Assembly (NCBI GenBank): GCA_005784505.1
Contig: VCAZ01000075.1
Coordinates: 1,392,501 to 1,456,500 of the forward strand
Length of the DNA stretch: 64,000 bases
Direction: 5' to 3'
Source: Bagarius yarrelli
Taxonomy: Eukaryota > Chordata > Actinopteri > Siluriformes > Sisoridae
The position numbers were made by a program, and so were the translations under genes. Shown piece after piece: positions 1 through 10,024 of the stretch; the first letter of the stretch is position 1, and every line of letters starts with the position of its first letter. A model generated the notes under the pieces. That model was not told the origin of the DNA. It did no database searches and worked only from the letters and a program-made list of their open reading frames with translations.

Positions 1-44
1 CAAGTTTGCATTAAGTAGTTAGTTTTGCCTGCACATTTTTCTCT

Positions 45-144
45 GACCTCTCCAGGCAATAGCGTCACTATGTCCACATAACTATTTTTCCTTGGACCTC
101 TCCAGGCAATAGCGCCAGTATGTCCACATTACTTATTTGTTGTT
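45..144. repeat. Two-copy 50-bp tandem duplication
   Basis: A unit beginning gacctctccaggcaatagcg starts at 45 and again at 95. The two units share most of their first 40 bases (tatgtccacat follows in both) with a few substitutions. It is a simple direct duplication; no array beyond two copies is visible at the window edge. Confidence 0.85.
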
Positions 145-2034
145 TACTTTTATTTTCTGAGACAAAAACTTCAGTAGACAGAAATACTGAAATTTCAATT
201 TTGCCCTCTTATTTAAATGGTTTTGCCTTCCCTCACTTTATAATGACAGTTACACAATTATTACTTGCAATAACTTGCAACACATTGTTACTACTTGCAC
301 AGGTAATTAGCTCTCTATTAAGTCAAATTCACGTTTACATCTAGTAAAACTCCGAGCCTGCAAAACAGGATCAAAACAATTAACGTTTATTACAATGATG
401 GCTACGTTTAACTGCTATCATTATATGACTTAAATGGTTTCTTTTCTTTTACTTATTATTTGAGTTGCAGTCGATATTTTTTGGACAAATGTTGGTACTT
501 TTTTTTTTTTAAAGGCTTGATTTATTCACATTTTTTATGATGCTTAAGGCTTAGGTGTCTTACGGTGGCTACTATAACAAGCACAGGCATTGCTAAGGCT
601 TCGGTAAAATGTACATTGAACCAAAGCTCAAAGATTTTAAAGAAAGATTTAAAGATTATATGCTTTTCCTGCAGAACGCAGCCAATGAGGTATTGTCTTT
701 TTTTTAGTTCTATTGTATCTGTTGTCTTAAGTAATATTAAAGTGTGCAAACTGAAATAGAGACAATACATTTCCCCTGCTCCCAACTACATGTTTTTAAC
801 CTAAACCCAAATATATGAAAGATATTTAAATATATTCCAAAATAAATAAAAAAAACCTCTCCTTAATAGCATTGATTACAGAGCTGCAGAGTAAGAGGAG
901 GGGTGACCTTTCTTTTATGTCTCCAAAGTTTAAATGCTAGTAATTTAATGCCATCCACACCCGTCTGCGTTTCATTTAATTACTGCGTTGATTGAGATGT
1001 CTGGGACGAATCTTTCCTTCTCACGGTAACATATTAAAGCTATTGAATTTCAACACTTCAGTTGCACTTTTACCGGATTATTTATTAAGGGCTAACAGGC
1101 GAAATGATTAAAAATTCACACAACTAGAATCTGCCTACCTACTGGCATGTTTTTTTGGGGTTTTTTTGAGAAAACCAACAAAAAAAAGGACCAAACTTTC
1201 AGTTTCAGTGGGAAAACAGTACCTGCTGACACCAACATACTTTTTACCCCAAACCACATGATTAAGGGTTAAAATCTTTTACCATCAATTTCCTTCTAGT
1301 CAAAGACAATAATTGCACAAGCAGTACAAATGAGCTAAATTAGCAGCAGGTATAAAACTATGGTTCTCACGCTTAGGGACCGTTCACATCAATGCTGGGT
1401 CTGTTACTTTAAAATAGTAATAACTTAAACAAAATAGCAACTGAGTTATTTCATAAAAGTAACTAATTACCAAGGAAAATAGCTATTGCCTTTCTGTTTC
1501 TTTCTGGTCATAAGTTGCACGTTACATAAACGGTCTTGCCTCTTACCTTACCTTAACACTTCCTGTTTGTAAAAGGTACCTTTGAATTCGTTGGACATGC
1601 CATCACTTGTTAGTAAACCCGTTTATTTTACTGGCATTATTCCCATTATTAATTCACATAGCCGCCTTTTGCGTGCTTAAATTTATTATTTCAAATGCAG
1701 ACATGTGAAAAGCACGCACAGATAATAAGTGATGCGGTATCAACGTGCATGCCGTGTGCCGCCCTTGTATATAAAAAAAATATACGTCAGCACCACAGTA
1801 AGATAGAAACATTTTTAAACTGCCCCTTAGTTGACGTTACCTTGCTAAAATTGTGATGACTGAAATGTAAACCTGAGGCATCATTTTAATTTCTTCATTT
1901 AATCAAAGCAAATTTTTTCTAAAAATATTCTATATTTTCTATTTATGTTAATTCGTTGACTAATTCAAAAGTTGGAAGCAATTCAACAGAAAGGATTCCA
2001 TCTGTCGCGAAACACCAAATAATAATTAAAATAA
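145..2034. other. AT-rich sequence without recognisable genes
   Basis: I see no coding homology here. Short open frames at 120-344 and 522-785 are low-complexity and look random. Around 1400-1490 there is a stretch rich in agtaac/gttact words, similar in style to dispersed fish repeats, but I cannot assign it. A (T)n-rich tract lies near 1149-1168. Confidence 0.6.
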
Positions 2035-2234
2035 GGGGAAGTGGTAGCGCAGTGGTTAAGTTGATGGAGTACCAACTTGAGGACCTGGGTTTGATTCCCA
2101 GCCCCACCAAGCCACCACTGCTGAGCCCCTGAGCAAGGCCCTTAACCCCCAGTTGCTCAGTTGTAGAACAAGGAATATCGTAAGTCGACTCTAAATAAGG
2201 GTGTCTGCCCAATGCTGCAAATGTAAATGTAAAA
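2035..2234 (+). repeat. tRNA-derived SINE, nearly full length
   Basis: The 5' part is tRNA-like: an A-box-like tagcgcagtgg at 2045-2055 and a B-box-like ggtttgattcc at 2088-2098. The body contains ccaccactgctgagcccctg and the word gcaaggcccttaaccc, then a tail with taagggtgtctgcc and a final atgtaaatgtaaa. This is the dominant SINE of the window; the layout (tRNA head, conserved central part, LINE-like tail) is that of the V-SINE group, an assignment I make by memory. It would be transcribed by RNA polymerase III and mobilised by a partner LINE. The open frame at 1943-2284 on the minus strand is only this SINE read backwards. Confidence 0.85.
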
Positions 2235-2733
2235 TAGCACAACGCTTTTCGGGATGACAAACCATTAGAAGAGTTAAAACCCAAATGTGTTACTTAATTT
2301 TTGTTTTTATTTTCAGTAAGTAGGAATAACTTCTAGTATCTGTCTTATATAGTTTTATGTTTAAATTTGTGTTTGGGAAAAAGTTTATACTGGGTTTATT
2401 TTACACTTTAGCTGGTTAGGACCTGTCTAAGGTGCATTATTTTCTATCATGTTGTAAAAAAATACAATTAAATGAAATGATTACTTTTAACGTAAGGAAC
2501 ATACGGTCATTTAGATGGAGCGGATAACTGCAAATTATAGCTCGAGTTGAAAAATGCCTCGAAAAGGTTGAAAAGAATAGAAAAGGTTTATTTTAGATTT
2601 TGAAAAATAATTTGGTTGGGTTGTTAAAATATTTACATTTACATGGAGTAGATTTAAAAATGCACTTTAGTTTTTAACGTCCACACTGCAAAATCAATAC
2701 AGGAGCTAGGCTTCTGGTCCACTAACTCTAAAT

Positions 2734-2767
<34 letters not shown>
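2734..2767. repeat. (TC)n microsatellite
   Basis: Seventeen TC units with one CG interruption. It is a simple dinucleotide repeat, likely polymorphic. Confidence 0.97.
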
Positions 2768-3053
2768 ATAAAATGAATTATGTATTAAGTTGGGCAAAAG
2801 CATTCCTCCACTATTTCTTTTGCATTATTAATAGTAGTATTATTACACATTTTATGCATGGCTCAGATTTGTTGACAACAGCAATGGCAATATTTTAATC
2901 CACAGCTTTTGACCTTGCATTAAAATGAGGTTCCAGTTTAGTCGAGTTACATAAATGTTAGATTAGTCATGCGGCAGCAGGGGAAATTCAGGTCAAAGGG
3001 GAAAAAAATCACATGAAAGCTAAAGAGAAGAAAGAGTCACCTAAACATTTTTT

Positions 3054-3087
3054 AAAAAAAAAAAAAAAAGAAAAAAAAAAAAAAAAA
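3054..3087. repeat. Poly-A tract
   Basis: Thirty-three A with a single G interruption. No retroposon body is recognisable immediately upstream. Confidence 0.95.
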
Positions 3088-3260
3088 TCACAAGACACAA
3101 ACCCTAAATGATGCCATGATGTGTAGTTATGGAGAACCGGTCTGATTTATGAATACTCTTAAAACTTCGAAAAGTAATACTGGATGTTTTATGGTTGGAT
3201 TTTTTTTTTCTATCTGGCTGTCAGACATTTAAGTGCTGGCAATGTTTTTGTTGCAAATAT

Positions 3261-3347
3261 GAGAGAGAGAGAAGAAAAAAGAAAGAAAGAAAGAAAGAAG
3301 AAGGACAAAAGTAAAAAAGAAACAAAAAAAGACAAAGAAAGAAAGAG
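3261..3347. repeat. Purine-rich (GA)n/(GAAA)n tract
   Basis: An almost pure purine strand of about 87 bases: (GA)5, then (GAAA)n and A-rich variants. Such tracts can adopt triplex (H-DNA) structure; that property is inferred. Confidence 0.9.
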
Positions 3348-3431
3348 CTTGAAATGAGGGCATGGGGGCAATAATATCAATCAAGACCATCAAACATTAT
3401 AAAGTCTGAACCTGCATTAGATCTACTACTT

Positions 3432-3461
3432 AATGAATGATTGAATGAATGAATGAATAAA
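3432..3461. repeat. (GAAT)n microsatellite
   Basis: About seven imperfect GAAT units. Simple tetranucleotide repeat. Confidence 0.9.
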
Positions 3462-3889
3462 TATGAAGGTATTCACACCCCAAGCAGGATTAAATGTTGG
3501 CTGAGGATTAACAAATAAAGGCGGAGCAGCAATAACTCTGGACATCTAGCAAATTTGTAACCAAAATGGATGCATAAACTATGTAAATCCAGGCACATTT
3601 CAGAACGTTATCAGTAAGGCTGTGTATTAGCAAGAGCATTGCGATTCCATGCATATAATACAAGATACAATGCATCACGATTCATCACTATATACACTAC
3701 AGCACAATACACACTGCAATACTTCTTACACTGCCATACATGCTTCTTAGACAATCGTAGACTTCTTAGCAGAGGAGGAAGTCATTTCACAGGGTTTAAA
3801 ATAAAAATTAATGTAAACTTAAATCAGTTTAAAACATATGTACTAGATGTTAGAACTATGATGTACGGAAATCTAGATTCCATGAAATG

Positions 3890-4155
3890 ATTCTATGATA
3901 TTTGTTTTGGAGACAGTGGCACTGAGGAAGAAACAGGTGGCAGAGCTGGAAGTTCCTGAGCTGAAAATGTTTTCTTTGGGAGTGACGAGGTCGGACAGGA
4001 TCAGGAACGAGTTTATCAGGGGGACGGCTCATGTGACATGTTTTAGGGAGAAAGTCAGGGAAGCCAGATTGAGGTGGTTTGGACATGTACAGAGGAGGGA
4101 TAGTGAATATATTGGTAGGAGGATGTTAGAAATGAAGCTACCAGGCAAAAGGTAA
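3890..4155 (+). pseudogene. RTE-like LINE fragment, C-terminal ORF2 part
   Basis: The frame beginning at 3895 reads ...LGVTRSDRIRNEFIRGTAH and later REARLRWFGHVQRRD, followed by GRRMLEMKLPGKR. This string is the C-terminal region of reverse transcriptases of RTE-type LINEs (the RLRWFGHVQRR motif lies after the polymerase domain). In an intact element this protein copies its RNA into DNA at a nick made by its endonuclease. Here only about 85 codons remain, and neither the endonuclease nor the catalytic YxDD box is present. The homology stops abruptly at about 4152. The following segment of the same protein is found 1.17 kb downstream at 5320, with the last 32 nt repeated at its start. The family name is from memory of the protein motif. 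Confidence 0.75.
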
Positions 4156-4255
4156 AGAGCTCTCCATCTGAAGGTGCTGCTTTGAATATTGTATAAACTG
4201 CAGAGAGGCTGGGTTTTTATGAACAATTTCCTCGAAGTTGACAGAATAGTGCAGC

Positions 4256-4400
4256 AGATGAAAACATGGTGTTGATAAAGGACCGACAACAATAGGCAGA
4301 CTAGTTCAGGCTGACAGAAAGGCTAGGCTAATTTGATACAAGTGGTCTTTACACTCACGATGAGTAGGGGGGCATCTTATAATGTACAACACAATGTACT
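4256..4400 (+). mobile_element. Tc1-like transposase fragment, strongly decayed
   Basis: The words gctgacagaaaggcta, gtctttacactcacgatgag and gcatcttataatgtacaac follow one another in the order and spacing of the N-terminal transposase region of one fish Tc1 family (the part normally read as KATVTQITTLYN then EQKSISECTT). Many substitutions and small indels break the frame, and no terminal repeats were found. The match is from memory and needs a database alignment. Confidence 0.45.
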
Positions 4401-4533
4401 AAATTTGCTTGTACGTAATAGCTATTTGTAAGCCACAATTATTTGCGTAAATAAATGCCCTTGAATTGAAATGGTAAACAACTATAGTCCGCTGTTACAG
4501 GCAACAAGACGACAGTGCAAGCAACCCATCAGT

Positions 4534-4553
4534 AAAAAAAAAAAAAAAAAAAA
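4534..4553. repeat. Poly-A tract
   Basis: Twenty consecutive A residues. No retroposon body is identified next to it. Confidence 0.95.
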
Positions 4554-4936
4554 CGTCACCACATCAAAGTTGCACAAATAAGTTAGACAATAACAAATGG
4601 TTGTCATAAAACGTTTTATTGTCTTTCACTGAATTTAGAAATGTGAGTGACTGCCAGTCATTGGTCCACTCAATATTTTTTAATGTGCACCTTGAAGCAA
4701 TATAAATGCACAGGACAAATAAACCAGATTAATGATCCACTGCCTATTTTCAGCAAAACTTCTAGTAGCGCTAAAAACATTTTCTTTATGCACAGAACGG
4801 CATTAGCCAAATCTTTGTCCAAGATCTCATCCTAATTGATCTTTAAATCCTTGTTAATTTTAATTTACACTCTGTCTGGGTCATCTGCATCTTGTGAGGA
4901 CAACGATCAGTAATTGCTCTCTCATTTATACTAATA

Positions 4937-5062
4937 CAGGGGTGCCTTGACTTACGAGTTTAATTCGTTCTGTGACAGGGCTTGTTACTCAAATTACTCG
5001 TATGTTAAATCAATTTTCCTTTACTGAAAGTAATTACTATTACTAAAACTAATACGAGAACT
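4937..5062 (+). mobile_element. Possible DNA-transposon end (caggggtgccttgacttacg)
   Basis: It starts with CAGGGGTGCC preceded by TA, then gacttacgag, gttactcaaattactcgtatg. This resembles the ends of MITEs whose termini read 'cagtggtacctcg.cttacgagt'. The matching outer end on the other side is not present in recognisable form. It leads directly into the left arm of the inverted repeat at 5097. Confidence 0.4.
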
Positions 5063-5096
5063 AATATTGTATAAAAAACAATAGGTCTGAAGTAGA

Positions 5097-5734
5097 ACTG
5101 CAGTAAAAAAAAAAACTAAGAAAACAATAAATATTAACATTAGTTTTGAATTTTATTTTTTCCAAGCTTGAATATTGAACTTTTGATATTTAACACTTTT
5201 TATAGTTTTTATAGTTATATATTTTCAAACGACGATCTTTTTTTGATCTGAATTCTTAGATAGCAAATTTTCTAAAAAAAAAAATACAGCTTTACATTTT
5301 TAAGGCGACGTAGAAACAAGGATGTTAGAAATGAAGCTACCAGGCAGAAGGCAGAGAGGAAGACCAAAGAGGAGGTATGTGTATTCGATAAAGGAGGACA
5401 TGAAGTTAGTGGGTGTGAGTGAAGAGGACGTAGAGAATAGGGTTAGGTGGAGACAGATGATTCGCTGTGGAGACCCCTAAAAGGGAACAGCCGAAAGGAG
5501 AAGAGGGCGACGATGGGCTGTATATACACATTTGTTTCTGCTGTTTGAAATTTGTAACATTAAACTTGATTTGACAGGTTTTTACTTCGCCTTAAAAACA
5601 TGGAGCTGTATTTTTAGAAAACCTAGAACCAAAAATCTGTTTGAAAATATATGTCCATGAAAATCCATAAACGCCATAAAAAGAGTGTTAAAAAACTATG
5701 TTAATATTTATTTTGTGTTTTTTTTACTGCAGTT
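5097..5734. repeat. Large inverted repeat (foldback) enclosing an RTE fragment
   Basis: The left arm (5097-5317) and the right arm (5578-5734) are inverted copies of each other. Shared landmarks are actgcagtaaaaaaa, aataaatattaacat, tatattttcaaac, ttttctaaaaa.tacagct and tttttaaggcga.gta.aaac. The left arm is longer because of an extra block of about 44 nt. The loop of about 260 nt carries the RTE fragment at 5320-5505. Such paired arms are typical of foldback or MITE-like DNA elements. The outer end beyond the left arm may be the TIR-like sequence at 4937. Confidence 0.75.
5320..5507 (+). pseudogene. RTE-like LINE fragment, last codons and 3' end
   Basis: It begins with the same 32 nt that end the fragment at 4121-4152 (one mismatch). 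It then continues in the order expected for the same protein: pieces readable as RGRPKRR, EEDVENRVRWRQMIRC and GDP, ending in the stop that follows cgctgtggagacccc, and a short 3' end gccgaaaggagaagagg. This is the usual 3' terminus of the family as I remember it, so this piece reaches the true LINE end. It lies entirely between the arms of the inverted repeat at 5097-5734. It is non-functional. Confidence 0.75.
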
Positions 5735-7463
5735 TTTTTTTGAGTACGAGTATGCATCATAAATGCGTGTGTAAAGAAAGCAATAATCAATGTGCAAGCA
5801 GCCAATTAAACGGTAAATTCAGGCTACTGTATTGAATACGTACATCTGTAAATACAAATTATTAAATGTACTTTTGGATACGATTTAATACTAAGTCACA
5901 TTCCTTAGTGTTAAATCACATTATGCAACATCCAAATCTTTGGTTAAAACAAGTTGTATTTTTTAAAAATAAGAAATATTTTTGATTAAATCCATATCAA
6001 TGTGATTAGAGAAAACAAAAATTAATTGATTATTATTATTATTTTTTTTTAATAAGAAAAATATACGTTGTGCCATTTTTCTCAGACATACAGAATATTG
6101 TTTAGGTCAAGTTATTAATTTTTCATAGACTCAAGTAAAAAAAATATATACGTGAAAACATTTTTTAGTGTGGGTTGTTTTGTGTGGGATACGGTCACAA
6201 AATTGGAACTGGGCATTAAGACCTGAAGTGTAGATGTAGCCTTTGAAGGATCTCACTAGCAACCAACCTCAAGATTAAACTCGCACACAACTGTTCCTAG
6301 GAATGTTTGCGTTTTTTATGCATTACACATGAGGAGTCTTGAGATTTAAAAATACATGGAACAGTTTTATTGATCTCCTTTCTTTTCCCAGCAGGTTGAC
6401 TTTAGTAATGAAGTGTAAAATCAGTGTGGTTCTACAGGGAGGCACAGGATGCTTCACGCTTGGAGCAACCTAGTCACTGCCTCAAGGCTTTCCCCAAAAT
6501 CCCATAAAGCACAGTGTGGTGCTTTCATGGTGTCTGTAAAGCACACGTTCGGTTGAAACTTAATGAAGCCTCATATTCCAGTGGGATGACAGGACTAACC
6601 CCAGACAGCACTTCCATCAATTTTAAATCACCAGACCTATTTAAACTGCATCACCATCCATCAAAAACACACCTTATGTCACAAGTCTCCCAAACAATAG
6701 GGTGAAATTTTCACCCACTTCTACAACTAATGAGACTTCTTAAAGCAACAATTGTACACTTCGTTGTGTTCTAAATGCTGAAAGGGAAGGACAAAAACAT
6801 TAAATTGGCATGATTGCTGCTATGAGCACCTCGTCAGTCTAGTCCAAGGCACTTAGACTAAGTTACCAGCACTTTCTCTTTTCTAATTAAGTCTTGCAGT
6901 GATTTACTTAAATTACAGAAGTAGAAAATCACTTCTTAGCATTTGAAAATCTGACGTTTAGGTAAAAGGTTTATTTTTTAAACAGCCGCTGTGACAGTTA
7001 GTTCAGGGTATAAGAACAATCACAATAAATTAAATTAACTAAATGATTATTATTTTCATATATTTTCAATATAATAACATCTGTATTGTCTTCCTGTAAG
7101 CCATATTACTTTTATCCTGCTGATTGAACTGATTATATAGCAAAAAATATTGCGCCGTTACCGCTAAACTTTTTTTTTCATTCAATTCTTTCTAAAAGGT
7201 TTAAATTTGACCAGAGGGCAACATAAAGGTTAAATTAATATACTTATTCTAACATGGTAACCATTTGAGTTGTAACTGTTTATTCACAGAAATCTGTATA
7301 GAAATTCTCTGGAGGTTTTTTCCAATTCATCCCACAGACTTTTAATTAATTTATTCAATGATTTGATTACTGAGCCAAAATTGTTGTCCTCTCCCTTTTG
7401 ATGGAGCTGTAAGAAAATGTCAAATGACATTTGTATGACAAATGTACAGAGACTTATAAATGA
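5735..7463. other. AT-rich sequence, nothing recognised
   Basis: I see no coding homology, RNA gene or known repeat. Short A- and T-tracts are frequent. A frame at 6514-6705 (63 codons) has no recognisable motif. Confidence 0.55.
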
Positions 7464-7473
7464 TGCTTATTAA

Positions 7474-7768
7474 TCTGGCCATCTATCTTCTATACCCGCG
7501 TATTCCCTTATTCGGGGTCAGGAGGATCTGCTGGAGCCTATCCGAGCCGTCTCTGACAGGTCGCCAGTCCATCACAGGGCCACACACACACTCCTATGGG
7601 CAATTTAGAATCACCACTCATCCTAACATACATGTTTTTGGACTATGGGAGGAAACCGGATTACGTGAAGTAAACCCACGCAAGTCCAGGGAGAACATGC
7701 CCGGGAATCGAACCCAGGCCTTCTTGCTTTGAGGCAACAGTGCTAACCAGTAAGCCACAGTGCTGCCC
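7474..7768 (-). repeat. tRNA-derived SINE of a second type, with 10-bp target duplication
   Basis: Read on the minus strand it starts with a tRNA-like head: gggcagcactgtggctta, then gttagcactgttgcctc and a perfect B box (GGTTCGATTCC; plus-strand 7704-7714). The body contains the inverse of ctatgggaggaaaccgga and gtcgccagtccatcacaggg, common in teleost SINEs of this kind. The direct repeat ATGCTTATTA flanks the copy at 7464-7473 and 7769-7778, the expected mark of target-primed insertion. The frame at 7460-7732 on the plus strand is the SINE read through and is not a gene. Confidence 0.85.
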
Positions 7769-7778
7769 ATGCTTATTA

Positions 7779-9910
7779 TCAGTCTTTAACTTAAATAACA
7801 ACAGATTTATTATATTCGGCCAACAGTAAATACCTTTCAATGTGGTTTCTATTAGTCATTAGAAATCATTACATTCTCATAAATTAGATTTATGCTTTAT
7901 TATTGCTTAATTGCTACGTTACATCATGTGTCCAAAAGAAATAAGTGACGTGTCATGTGTTTGGCACGTTCAAACAATTCAGTCAAACACTGATTTGTTT
8001 ACAATTAAAACAATAACTTGTCTTTTTTTTAAGCTAATATTTACTACTACTAATAATGAATATTTCTTGATAAACATGATTCAAATGATTGAGAAATTAA
8101 CATCAACTAAAGTTGTGACAGTGGGAAAAACATCTCTCACCGGTTAACCTGTGTGTGTGTGTGTGTTTATTAGAGTTCTTCTTTACTTCTGTTTTAATTC
8201 GCTTACTTTTATTAACTCGGATTAATGTAATGAATCTCACATGCTAATAAAATTTGACTCCTGCTGCTGATGATCTGATGTGATTTTGTGACAGTGGCTT
8301 GACATACTGCATTGCGCAACTGCGTCCAGTTTTAGATTGTTGTGTCTCTTTTCTGAACTAAATTGTTATTATTACAATTTTTTAAACAAAACATGGAAAC
8401 GTGACATAACTAGCGTTGCCGCTTCGCAAGAATAACACCATCAAGACCGACTATAGCAGCAAGCCCATCATCATCATCATTATGGCATAAAAAAATAAAA
8501 CATTTTAGGATTTGATGCATGCGATTATTTTTTATACAGCACAGTTCTAAGTGTTTTATTTCTTACTTATAAAACTTAACGAGCTCCCTTAACTCATCCT
8601 TCTTCCCAGGTATTGAGCAAAACAGAACTTAAGTATTTGTCTGACAGTGCCTCCATATCACACTCCGCCAGAGCTTTACTTTCATAACAGGCTTTAATCT
8701 CTACTACCAGTACTTTTGTTTTGTGAGCCTGCAAAACTGGTAAGCGTAGCTTTTTACGTATCTTGCAGCTTCAGCATCGGATTACACTTTGGGGCGGCGG
8801 GTAAAATAGACTAAAGAGAAAAGTTGAAGAAGAAAGTGTTCAATTTAAGACTGTTTTGGGAAACACGGGACTCTGTTGGCACTGGAAACTCGTTGGCTGA
8901 TAATGACACTGTTGAACAGCTCACCTAGAATGTTTGTTATGCACGACAGCCATTAAACACATGGCAGAATAGTGATCTAATTTTGGTTTTGCAGCACCAC
9001 CAAAATTACTGCTAGGAAAACAACTGGTATTAGGAGATGTCTAGCACACATGTTTAAAACATAGCTTGATTCGCAACATTTTGCACTATTTCCAAGTCCT
9101 CATTTTAATGTATGAATTAGAAACTTGTCATAATGGTCATGTTAACTGTTTAGTAGAAAGGTCGTTTTTTTCCTTGAGTCCTTTACTATGTCAGAAATTA
9201 CATATTACATTTAAGCAAGTAAGTATGTTCTATGGCTCGCAAATTTTTTTAATTCCTGGTAGCCCTTTAAACAGGCACTCTTCAGTTTTAGGTAGCTCAA
9301 AATAAATTTAAGTAGCCCTCGATTAATATCGAAAAGCTGCATTCTAAATGACATACTAGTGTATTGGGGTTTTTTTTGTTTGTTTTTTTATAGTTAAAAA
9401 GGTAAGAAATTACCTTTTTGGATTTCTTTTCTTGCTGTGATCTGGACGATTTAGACAATCATAGCACCAAAAAACAAAAGATATAAACAAGTTAGCGGTG
9501 ACGTGGTCCTTTCACCCGCAATAACAGACCAGTATGTATCCGGTAAAACTTTAAGAATTCAGCATTCAATCCATCTTGATTATTGCTCATTGCCATGTAT
9601 AAATTGAAATAGTACAATTTAAAGATTTAAGTGTTATCTAATGCGAGTTTTGGCATTTTGTGATTTTATATGTGGGCAGGGAAAATGGGATTTTTACACA
9701 GGGATTTTTTTTATTTGAAGATATGATACAGCACCCTAGAACAGGGCGTGCCAATTGGCAGTTTGGCACATTAAGGCCATAACTGTGTGGTGATTTTTAC
9801 CATGGCACAGTTGTTGATGCATTACAGCCTGATTTTTTAAAGAAATCTTAATGCATAATGATCTCTGGGGGGGGGGATTTCACAAACAACTATGACTCCA
9901 AGCTATACAA
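7779..9910. other. AT-rich sequence, nothing recognised apart from a (TG)n repeat
   Basis: No coding homology. A (GT)n repeat lies at 8150-8167. A frame at 9066-9305 (79 codons) has no recognisable motif and ordinary AT-rich composition. Confidence 0.55.
8150..8167. repeat. (TG)n microsatellite
   Basis: Nine TG units. Short simple repeat. Confidence 0.9.
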
Positions 9911-9911
9911 G

Positions 9912-10024
9912 TCATGGACTGTTCTCACTGATGCCCTCGGAAAGGTAGTGAAGCAGTATTCGGTCCGGCTTAAACTTGATTGAGGAAGAGATTTTTTCCT
10001 TACGCTGTCAGACTGTTGAATGAT
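9912..10024 (+). mobile_element. Possible LINE 3'-ORF fragment
   Basis: The words catggactgttctcactgatgccctcgg, ggtagtgaagcagtattcgg and ttttttccttacgctgtcagactgttgaatg, in that order, resemble the C-terminal coding end of fish non-LTR elements (a region read as S-G-R-R-Y-R-S-I-R... then F-F-P-x-A-I-R-L-L-N). It is short and decayed, with no tail found. Confidence 0.4.

Larger units (their letters stand above)
2235..3894. other. Non-coding stretch dominated by simple repeats
   Basis: No gene is visible. It holds a (TC)n microsatellite, a poly-A tract, a purine-rich (GAAA)n tract and a (GAAT)n array, listed separately. At about 3638-3735 a run of words such as gcgattc, gatacaatgcatcacgattc and caatacacactgcaatac resembles the degenerate interior of hAT-type MITEs, but no ends were found. 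Confidence 0.55.

Noticed and set aside
2035..2110. Possible tRNA gene
   Set aside because: A- and B-box-like words are present, but the cloverleaf is not preserved and the sequence continues into the SINE body. It is a SINE head.
3261..3347. Possible CRISPR or satellite array
   Set aside because: It is a simple purine repeat without unique spacers. No spaced repeat array exists anywhere in the window.
7690..7768. Possible tRNA gene on the minus strand
   Set aside because: A perfect B box exists, but it belongs to a SINE with a 10-bp target duplication.
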